A stretch of DNA of 64,000 nucleotides. It comes from an uncultured beta proteobacterium (GTDB taxonomy: Bacteria > Pseudomonadota > Gammaproteobacteria > Burkholderiales > Burkholderiaceae_C). Made by a program: the position numbers and the translations under genes. The DNA lies in assembly GCA_903853895.1 (NCBI GenBank), contig CAINUX010000106.1:1-64000 (forward strand). The letters are read 5' to 3'. This document shows positions 57,786-64,000 of the stretch, in pieces. Under the pieces are notes generated by a model, which made no database searches, was not told where the DNA came from, and saw only the letters and a list, made by a program, of their open reading frames with translations. Each line of letters starts with the position of its first letter. Within the stretch, counting starts at the first letter, position 1.

Positions 57786-60554
57786 ATGGCCATCAATATC
57801 CTTACCAAAATCTTCGGCAGTCGCAATGACCGCTTGCTTAAACAGTATCGTGCCGGCTTGGGACGCATCAATGCCCTGGAGGCGCAGTATGAGCAGTTGA
57901 GTGACGACTCCCTCAAGGCCAAGACGCAAGAATTCAAGGAGCGTATCCTGAAGGGCGCCACTTTGGATGACATGCTCCCAGAAGCGTTTGCCGTTGTGCG
58001 GGAAGGTTCCAAACGCGTCATGAAGATGCGGCACTTTGATGTCCAGATGCTGGGCGGCATGTCCTTGCATTACGGAAAGATTTCTGAAATGGGAACCGGC
58101 GAAGGCAAGACACTGACAGCAACGCTGCCGGTCTACTTGAATGCCCTGACCGGAAAGGGTGTTCACGTGGTAACGGTGAACGATTACCTGGCCAGCCGTG
58201 ACGCCCAGTGGATGGGGCGACTCTATAACTTCCTGGGGTTGACGGTGGGCATCAATCTACCGCAGATGCCGCGGGAAGAAAAGCAGGCTGCCTACAAGGC
58301 GGATATCACCTACGGGACCAACAACGAGTATGGTTTCGACTACCTGCGCGACAACATGGTCTACGAAGTGGCAGATCGCGTGCAGCGTGGTTTGAACTAT
58401 GCCATCGTGGATGAGGTGGACTCCATTTTGATCGACGAGGCGCGCACGCCGTTGATCATCAGCGGACAGGCCGAAGACCACACCGACATGTATCTGGCCA
58501 TCAACAAGGCCGCGCCCCGTTTGCAGAGGCAGGAGGGGGAGGCTGATCCCCGCACCGGCGAGGGCGTCACCAAGCCGGGCGATTTTACGCTGGATGAGAA
58601 AAGCCATCAGGTCTTTTTGACCGAACAAGGGCACGAAAGTGCTGAGCAAATTTTTGCGGAAATGGGATTGATCCCAGCCGGTGCGTCGTTGTATGACCCG
58701 GCCAACATCACGCTCATGCACCATCTGTATGCTGCGCTGCGTGCCAACAACCTGTACCACCGCGACCAGCACTATGTGGTGCAGCAGGGCGAAATCATCA
58801 TCGTTGATGAATTCACAGGGCGTTTGATGACGGGGCGCCGTTGGAGCGATGGACTCCACCAGGCGGTTGAAGCCAAAGAAGGCGTCGCCATTCAGGCAGA
58901 AAACCAGACGCTTGCGTCCATTACCTTTCAGAACTACTTCCGCCTGTATGCCAAGTTGGCGGGCATGACGGGCACGGCCGATACCGAGGCCTACGAGTTT
59001 CAGGAAATCTACGGGCTGGAAACCATCGTGATTCCGCCCAACCGCATCAGCCGACGTGAGGATCAGCTGGACCGTATTTACAAGACAACCCGTGAAAAGT
59101 ATGAAGCGGCCATTCAGGATATCCGCGAGTGCTATGGGCGGGGACAGCCGGTTTTGGTGGGTACTACATCCATTGAAAACTCTGAGATCATTGCACAACT
59201 GCTGGAGAAGGAGAAGCTGCCGCACCAGGTGCTCAACGCCAAACAGCACGCACGTGAGGCCGATATCGTCGCGCAGGCTGGGCGCGCCAAGATGATCACC
59301 ATCGCCACCAATATGGCCGGGCGCGGCACGGACATCGTGCTGGGGGGCAGCATTGGAAAGACCATCGAAGCCATTGAGACGGATGAGACCCTGGATGCTG
59401 GTGCGAAGCAACACAAAATCGAGTCAGTCCGTTCGCAGTGGAGTATTGACCATGAGCAGGTCAAAGCCCTGGGCGGATTGCGGATTATTGCGACCGAGCG
59501 CCACGAATCCCGCCGCATCGACAACCAGTTGCGGGGCCGTTCCGGCCGCCAGGGCGACCCTGGCTCGTCACGCTTCTACCTAAGTCTCGACGATTCCTTG
59601 ATGCGAATTTTTGCAGGCGACCGGGTCAAGGCCATCATGGACCGCTTGAAGATGCCGGACGGTGAAGCGATCGAAGCAGGCATTGTGACGCGCAGCATCG
59701 AGAGCGCCCAGCGCAAAGTGGAAGCGCGCAATTTCGACATGCGCAAGCAACTGCTGGAATACGACGACGTGTCCAACGACCAGCGCAAAGTGATTTACCA
59801 GCAGCGCAATGCCATCTTGGACGCGAAAGATCTGACTGCCCAAATCGCTTCATTGCGCGAAGGCTGTTTCCACGATTTGGTGCGCCAATACATTCCTGTG
59901 GAATCCGTTGAAGAACAGTGGGACATCGGCGCATTACAGAAAGTGCTGGCCGAAGAGTGGCAAATCGGGCTAGACTTGCAGAATCAGGTACAGGATGCCA
60001 GTGCCATCACGGACGAAGACCTGCTTACCTCGGTGGGCGCGGCTGCCGATGCACTATTTACGGCAAAGGTTGATCAGGTCGGGGCGGAGAATTTCACCCA
60101 GTTCGAACGCATGGTGTTGCTGCAGAGTATCGACACCCACTGGCGTGACCACTTGAGTTCACTGGACTATTTGCGCCAGGGCATTCACCTGCGCGGCTAC
60201 GCACAAAAGCAGCCCAAACAGGAATACAAACGCGAAGCGTTCGAGCTGTTCGGGCAGTTGCTGGACTCCGTCAAGAACGAAGTCACCAAGGTGCTGATGA
60301 CGGTCAAGGTCCAATCCAGTGAGCAGCTTGAGGAAGCTGCCGACGCCATGGAAAGCCGTGGCGAGAGTATTGCCAATGTGACCTACAGCGCGCCGACGGA
60401 AACCGGCGGCATCGAGACCGTGGTGGACCCGGAAACCGTGCGCAGCGGCGTGTCTCTGGCTGCGGCCGATCATCTGCCACGGGTTGGACGCAATGAGCCT
60501 TGCCCTTGTGGTAGCGGCAAGAAATTCAAACAGTGCCACGGAAAACTTGCCTGA
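57786..60554 (+). CDS. secA: Protein translocase motor SecA
   Basis: The ATPase that drives Sec export (922 aa). Walker A is GEGKTLT near residue 104, the DEAD-box Walker B is [12 protein letters not shown], the PPXD, helical wing and scaffold regions follow, and [10 protein letters not shown] is the second-domain motif. The C-terminal zinc-binding [14 protein letters not shown] is complete, so SecB and lipid interaction are likely intact. Downstream argJ follows by nine bases. Confidence 0.97.
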   Translation: MAINILTKIFGSRNDRLLKQYRAGLGRINALEAQYEQLSDDSLKAKTQEFKERILKGATLDDMLPEAFAVVREGSKRVMKMRHFDVQMLGGMSLHYGKISEMGTGEGKTLTATLPVYLNALTGKGVHVVTVNDYLASRDAQWMGRLYNFLGLTVGINLPQMPREEKQAAYKADITYGTNNEYGFDYLRDNMVYEVADRVQRGLNYAIVDEVDSILIDEARTPLIISGQAEDHTDMYLAINKAAPRLQRQEGEADPRTGEGVTKPGDFTLDEKSHQVFLTEQGHESAEQIFAEMGLIPAGASLYDPANITLMHHLYAALRANNLYHRDQHYVVQQGEIIIVDEFTGRLMTGRRWSDGLHQAVEAKEGVAIQAENQTLASITFQNYFRLYAKLAGMTGTADTEAYEFQEIYGLETIVIPPNRISRREDQLDRIYKTTREKYEAAIQDIRECYGRGQPVLVGTTSIENSEIIAQLLEKEKLPHQVLNAKQHAREADIVAQAGRAKMITIATNMAGRGTDIVLGGSIGKTIEAIETDETLDAGAKQHKIESVRSQWSIDHEQVKALGGLRIIATERHESRRIDNQLRGRSGRQGDPGSSRFYLSLDDSLMRIFAGDRVKAIMDRLKMPDGEAIEAGIVTRSIESAQRKVEARNFDMRKQLLEYDDVSNDQRKVIYQQRNAILDAKDLTAQIASLREGCFHDLVRQYIPVESVEEQWDIGALQKVLAEEWQIGLDLQNQVQDASAITDEDLLTSVGAAADALFTAKVDQVGAENFTQFERMVLLQSIDTHWRDHLSSLDYLRQGIHLRGYAQKQPKQEYKREAFELFGQLLDSVKNEVTKVLMTVKVQSSEQLEEAADAMESRGESIANVTYSAPTETGGIETVVDPETVRSGVSLAAADHLPRVGRNEPCPCGSGKKFKQCHGKLA

Positions 60555-60563
60555 AAGATCGCG

Positions 60564-61793
60564 ATGTCTGTTAACTTGCCCGCGCCCGATTTGGAGACGT
60601 TATTTCCCATTGCCGGCGTTCGCATCGGCGTGACCGAGGCGGGGGTGCGCAAAGTAGGTCGCAAGGACCTGACGGTTTTTCTGCTGGAAGACGGCGCGTC
60701 GGTTGCCGGTGTCTTTACGACGAACCGTTTTTGTGCGGCTCCTGTTCAGATTTGCCGCCAGCATCTGGATGGGCGCCAAAGTATCCGGGCGATGTTGATC
60801 AATACGGGTAACGCCAACGCCGGGACCGGCGCAGACGGCCTGGCCAGGGCCCACAGCACGTGCAAAGCTCTGGCGCAGCAGTTGGGTGTTGCCGCGGAGC
60901 AAATCCTGCCTTTTTCCACGGGTGTGATCATGGAGCCGTTGCCCAATGATCGCATTGAGGCCGGGTTTGCCGCGGCGATTGCGGATGCGAAGCCGGGTAA
61001 CTGGATGCGGGCCGCTGAGGGCATCATGACGACCGACACGGCCCCCAAGGCCTTTGGGGCCAAAGTGATGATTGGTGGAAAACCGGTGCATATCACCGGC
61101 ATCAGCAAAGGCGCGGGCATGATTCGTCCGAACATGGCTACCATGTTAGGTTTCATTGCGACCGACGCCTGTGTGCACCAAAGCGTCATGCAGCAATTTG
61201 CGCTGGAGTTGGCCGAAGGCTCGTTCAATCGGGTCACCGTGGATGGTGATACATCGACCAATGACTCACTGGTCGTGATCGCATCCAATCAGGCGGGGCA
61301 TGCTGAAATTACTTCCCTGGACAGTGCAGACGGGAAAATGCTTCGGCAGGCCATGCTGGGAGTTGCGCGCAATCTGGCGCAGGCCATCGTACGCGATGGC
61401 GAGGGCGCTACCAAGTTCATCACCATCACGGTTGAGGGCGGACGCAATGCCGCGGAGTGCCGACTGGCGGCCTACGCCATTGCCCACTCGCCCCTGGTCA
61501 AGACCGCGTTTTTTGCCAGCGATCCCAATTTGGGGCGTATTCTCGCGGCCGTGGGCTATGCCGGCATCGACGATCTGGACCAGAGCCGCATTGAGCTGTT
61601 TCTGGACGACGTTCACGTGGTGACCCAAGGTGGACGTAACCCGTCCTATCGTGAAGAGGACGGCCAACGCGTCATGAAACAAAGTGAAATCACCGTGAAG
61701 GTGGGTCTGGGGCGTGGTGAGGTGGCAGAGACCGTGTGGACCTGTGATTTGAGCCACGACTACGTGACCATCAACGCGGACTACCGTTCTTGA
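60564..61793 (+). CDS. argJ: Bifunctional ornithine acetyltransferase / N-acetylglutamate synthase
   Basis: Transfers the acetyl group between N-acetylornithine and glutamate in arginine biosynthesis (409 aa). The nucleophile Thr193 lies in [14 protein letters not shown], where self-cleavage produces the two subunits. Other motifs are [23 protein letters not shown] and [19 protein letters not shown]. Located between secA and the DUF815 gene. Confidence 0.96.
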   Translation: MSVNLPAPDLETLFPIAGVRIGVTEAGVRKVGRKDLTVFLLEDGASVAGVFTTNRFCAAPVQICRQHLDGRQSIRAMLINTGNANAGTGADGLARAHSTCKALAQQLGVAAEQILPFSTGVIMEPLPNDRIEAGFAAAIADAKPGNWMRAAEGIMTTDTAPKAFGAKVMIGGKPVHITGISKGAGMIRPNMATMLGFIATDACVHQSVMQQFALELAEGSFNRVTVDGDTSTNDSLVVIASNQAGHAEITSLDSADGKMLRQAMLGVARNLAQAIVRDGEGATKFITITVEGGRNAAECRLAAYAIAHSPLVKTAFFASDPNLGRILAAVGYAGIDDLDQSRIELFLDDVHVVTQGGRNPSYREEDGQRVMKQSEITVKVGLGRGEVAETVWTCDLSHDYVTINADYRS

Positions 61794-61807
61794 GGGATTC
61801 CTAGGAT

Positions 61808-62686
61808 ATGGATGATCGGTTGACCGCGTTTTTGTTACGCGCAGAGCACCTGATGGAGCGCATCGAATCTGCGTTGCCCCATGGGCTCTTGCCGCCCGAT
61901 TGGAATGCCTCCATTGCGTTTCGGTATCGCCGGCGCAGTTCCGGGCAAGGTGTCATTGCCCCTGTGGGTCACATTGGCGCCATCAGCCTAGCCGACCTGA
62001 AGGAAGTTGACGTACAGAAGGAAAAAATCCAGCGCAATACTGAACAGTTTGTCCGCGGTTTGCCCGCCAACAACGTGCTGCTGACCGGTTCGCGAGGCAC
62101 CGGAAAATCCTCGCTGATTCGGGCATGCCTGCATGCGTACGCAGCTCAGGGGCTGCGTTTGATTGAGGTCGACAAAGCGGAGCTGGTGGACCTACCTGAC
62201 ATCGTCGAGCTGGTGGCCCAACGACCGGAGAAGTTCATCGTCTTTTGCGATGACTTGAGCTTTGACGAAGGCGAACCCGGCTACAAGGCTTTGAAGTCGG
62301 TTCTGGATGGCTCCGTCGCCGCTGCCACGCCCAATGTGCTGGTGTACGCCACCAGCAACCGACGCCATTTGTTGCCTGAATACATGGCGGAAAATCTCAC
62401 CTACACCTACACCCCGGAGGGAGAAGTGCACCCGGGCGAAGTGGTGGAGGAAAAAATTTCCCTCTCGGAGCGTTTTGGTTTGTGGGTGAGCTTCTACCCA
62501 TTCAATCAGGACGAGTATCTGCAAATTGTGGCGCAGTGGCTCTCCGCAATGGGTGTGGAGCCGTCCCGCATTGCCGCTGCACGACCCGAAGCCCTAGTGT
62601 GGGCGCTGGAGCGTGGCTCCCGCAGCGGCCGCGTGGCCTGGCAGTTTTCGAGAGACTTCGCAGGCCGCAGCGCCTCTCAATCATGA
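61808..62686 (+). CDS. DUF815-family AAA ATPase
   Basis: An AAA+-type ATPase of the DUF815 family (292 aa), function unknown. Walker A GSRGTGKSS lies near residue 96, Walker B-like IVFCDDLSF near 138, and the sensor-type ATSNRRHLLPEYMAEN follows. Its stop overlaps mutT by four bases (ATGA at 62683). The link of this family with mutT and secA in Burkholderiales is by position only. Confidence 0.85.
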   Translation: MDDRLTAFLLRAEHLMERIESALPHGLLPPDWNASIAFRYRRRSSGQGVIAPVGHIGAISLADLKEVDVQKEKIQRNTEQFVRGLPANNVLLTGSRGTGKSSLIRACLHAYAAQGLRLIEVDKAELVDLPDIVELVAQRPEKFIVFCDDLSFDEGEPGYKALKSVLDGSVAAATPNVLVYATSNRRHLLPEYMAENLTYTYTPEGEVHPGEVVEEKISLSERFGLWVSFYPFNQDEYLQIVAQWLSAMGVEPSRIAAARPEALVWALERGSRSGRVAWQFSRDFAGRSASQS

Positions 62687-63174
62687 CCCGCAAGCCCATC
62701 GTGGCCGACCCCGGGTCGGCGCGGCAAGGGGGCCCGGACCGCGGTGTGGTGGACGTGGCGGTTGGGGTTTTGATGCGACCTGACGGTGATTTTCTGCTGA
62801 CCTCGCGCCCTCACGGGAAGCCGTATGCAGGCTATTGGGAGTTTCCGGGTGGGAAGCTGGAGGCCGACGAAACCGTTCAACAGGCGCTGGCGCGTGAACT
62901 GTTTGAGGAACTCGGGATTCAGATCGGTGCCATCCATCCCTGGAAAGTCGAAGTAGTGGACTATCCTCATGCCCTGGTGCGTCTGCACTTTTGTAAGGTC
63001 TATGAATGGTCGGGCGAATTAGAGATGCGCGAGGCGCAGTCATTTTCGTGGGAACGGCTTCCCGTGCATATGGGTCCGGTTTTGCCCGGAACGATTCCGG
63101 TATTGCTGTGGCTGGCAGAAGAATCGGAATACCAGGGCGCTACACATTTAGTAGCGGTCGAGTCAATAAAATAG
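62683..63174 (+). CDS. mutT: Nudix hydrolase, MutT-like
   Basis: Probably sanitises 8-oxo-dGTP (163 aa). The Nudix box is GKLEADETVQQALARELF (starting G57, E63, R71-E72, E75-E76, G78), all catalytic residues present. ATG 62683 is inside the ATGA overlap; the ORF track start at 62482 is an out-of-family extension. The last 11 residues (A153 to K163, ATHLVAVESIK) are encoded by dispersed repeat copy I in reverse orientation, so the native C-terminus has probably been replaced. Confidence 0.9.
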   Translation: MTRKPIVADPGSARQGGPDRGVVDVAVGVLMRPDGDFLLTSRPHGKPYAGYWEFPGGKLEADETVQQALARELFEELGIQIGAIHPWKVEVVDYPHALVRLHFCKVYEWSGELEMREAQSFSWERLPVHMGPVLPGTIPVLLWLAEESEYQGATHLVAVESIK

Positions 63175-63185
63175 AGGGCTACAGG
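63137..63185 (-). repeat. Dispersed repeat, copy I, at the mutT 3' end (reverse orientation)
   Basis: Read on the minus strand it gives CTGTAGCCCTCTA, then the core GCTAC-taaatgt-GTAGC (63155-63139). The hairpin is intact. On the plus strand it encodes the last 11 codons and stop of mutT. Confidence 0.65.
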
Positions 63186-63218
63186 GCGATTTAGCCAAGC
63201 CAATCGAGCTGAGTGGTG

Positions 63219-63416
63219 CTATTGGAGCGTGGCGACACTTTCATCCAGATCACCGGCCGTTACGGGCGCTGGTACCCGAAAGCTTTCACTGGCCCAAGCA
63301 CCGAAATCCATGTCCTTGCACCGTTCGCTGCAAAACGGCCGGGCAGTATTGGATACGGCATAAACACTATCTCCACCGCAGTTCGGACAGCGGACTAGGC
63401 GCGTGGTATCTGTCAT
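63219..63416 (-). CDS. yacG: DNA gyrase inhibitor YacG
   Basis: A 65-aa zinc protein that inhibits DNA gyrase. The four zinc cysteines are Cys10, Cys13, Cys29 and Cys33 (CPNC and CSERC), and the C-terminal tail is acidic. Its ATG overlaps the zapD stop (ATGA). It converges with mutT with 44 bases between stops. Confidence 0.92.
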   Translation of the reverse strand: MTDTTRLVRCPNCGGDSVYAVSNTARPFCSERCKDMDFGAWASESFRVPAPVTAGDLDESVATLQ

Positions 63417-64000
63417 GAGCAGAGGGTCAACTCGAATGCACCATCCTCACTGGAGGTGTGCAGGTGATCGTCTTCCCCGTGGCGCATGAGGCGGATCGAC
63501 ACCATGAGCCGGTTCCCGCTGATTTCAGGAATCAGTCGCAACGAATCGTCCAGGGACAGTCTCAGGAGTTGAAAGGTGCGGCCCTGCGGCAAGTTTTGCT
63601 GAAACTGTCCTCCGACGGCAATGACTTTTTGGGGCGATCCCGAATCCCGCAAGAGTTTCAGAAGCAGGTGTATGGATTCGGCCAATGGCGCCAATGTCGA
63701 GGCCCAACGCTGCAAATCGGCTTGCCGCGCCGGGGTGTCCCGGTGCTGCCAGGCAAAATAGGCAGGCAGATCAAACTCACAGGTTCCCCCGGGAATGCCG
63801 ACCCGACTGCGAATGCTCATCAGCCAGTCGTTTTCCGTCAGTGCTTGCCCAGCCTTTCCGGGCTGCGCGTTGAGAGCTGCATAGCAGCGTTCCAGTTGGC
63901 GGATGATGTTGTCTAGCACGCCTTCTGCAATCGCCGGATTGCCGCGGTAGCCATTCAAAATCTGCTTTTGCTTCTCGAGGTCTTTGAGGACATCGGATTT
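63413..64000 (-). CDS. zapD: Cell division protein ZapD, C-terminal part (runs off right edge)
   Basis: ZapD cross-links FtsZ filaments in the Z ring. The visible 195 codons lie beyond base 64000 at their 5' end, so the ORF track entry (181 aa from a TTG) is shortened. The family core is seen in [25 protein letters not shown] and [18 protein letters not shown]. Its stop overlaps the yacG start, so the two are co-transcribed; coaE and pilD are expected to the right. Confidence 0.92.
   Translation of the reverse strand, partial: KSDVLKDLEKQKQILNGYRGNPAIAEGVLDNIIRQLERCYAALNAQPGKAGQALTENDWLMSIRSRVGIPGGTCEFDLPAYFAWQHRDTPARQADLQRWASTLAPLAESIHLLLKLLRDSGSPQKVIAVGGQFQQNLPQGRTFQLLRLSLDDSLRLIPEISGNRLMVSIRLMRHGEDDHLHTSSEDGAFELTLCS

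Overview
The window is a GC-rich stretch of chromosome from a betaproteobacterium, most likely a member of the Comamonadaceae (Rhodoferax/Polaromonas-like). This rests on gene order and protein character: the metK-lpxL, pilMNOPQ-aroK-aroB, gltBD-mlaFEDACB-his-tatABC and secA-argJ-mutT-yacG-zapD blocks are arranged as in Burkholderiales, and short GCTAT(N7)ATAGC repeats of the kind common in Comamonadaceae lie between many genes. The family-level assignment is inference. No 16S rRNA gene is present. Almost all the DNA is housekeeping, and no gene-free gap exceeds about 290 bases.

Layout. 1-6140: start of metK, a lipid A-type acyltransferase, an alpha/beta hydrolase coupled to the GTPase gene engB, cytochrome c4, the periplasmic methionine sulfoxide repair pair msrPQ, an LptM-like lipoprotein and frataxin (cyaY). 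6141-18050: penicillin-binding protein 1A, the type IV pilus assembly operon pilMNOPQ, a lipoprotein with repeated Ig-like units, then aroK, aroB and a dGTPase-like gene. 18124-21060: an unknown gene, DUF1415 and a methyltransferase, ending in a REP-associated tyrosine transposase. 21121-27432: glutamate synthase gltBD. 27507-33299: the Mla phospholipid transport operon (mlaF E D A C B), a YadGH-like ABC exporter and an IbaG/BolA gene. 33311-45560: the histidine operon, split between hisD and hisC by about 5.3 kb of accessory genes (Rap1a-like protein, secreted caspase-like protein, glutathione S-transferase pseudogene, CPA2 antiporter, vapBC). 45557-47964: DUF4870 protein, HIT protein and tatABC. 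48029-56154: DegS-like protease, YkgJ-like protein, Nif3, pdxA, mscL, petABC (cytochrome bc1) and sspAB. 56211-64000: tRNA-Thr(TGT), DUF721 gene, M23 peptidase, secA, argJ, DUF815 ATPase, mutT, yacG and the 3' part of zapD.

How the genes work together. Several blocks are tightly coupled operons with 4-base ATGA/GTGA overlaps (pilM-N, pilO-P-Q, mlaF-E, mlaD-A, hisC-B, hisE-DUF4870-hinT). Envelope biology dominates: lipid A acylation, murein synthesis, retrograde phospholipid transport, Tat export, periplasmic repair, the bc1 complex and type IV pili. Tat export links to two Tat-type substrates here, MsrP and the Rieske protein.

The most unusual features are four. First, an accessory block sits inside the his operon, and its vapC toxin gene overlaps the hisC start codon. 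Second, a dispersed two-module hairpin repeat family shows covarying stem bases and often supplies the last codons or the stop codon of the gene it adjoins (gltB, mutT, the hydrolase, msrQ, the protease). Third, a transposase gene overlaps the end of a methyltransferase gene and is followed by a REP-like hairpin. Fourth, an Ig-like repeat lipoprotein is inserted between pilQ and aroK.
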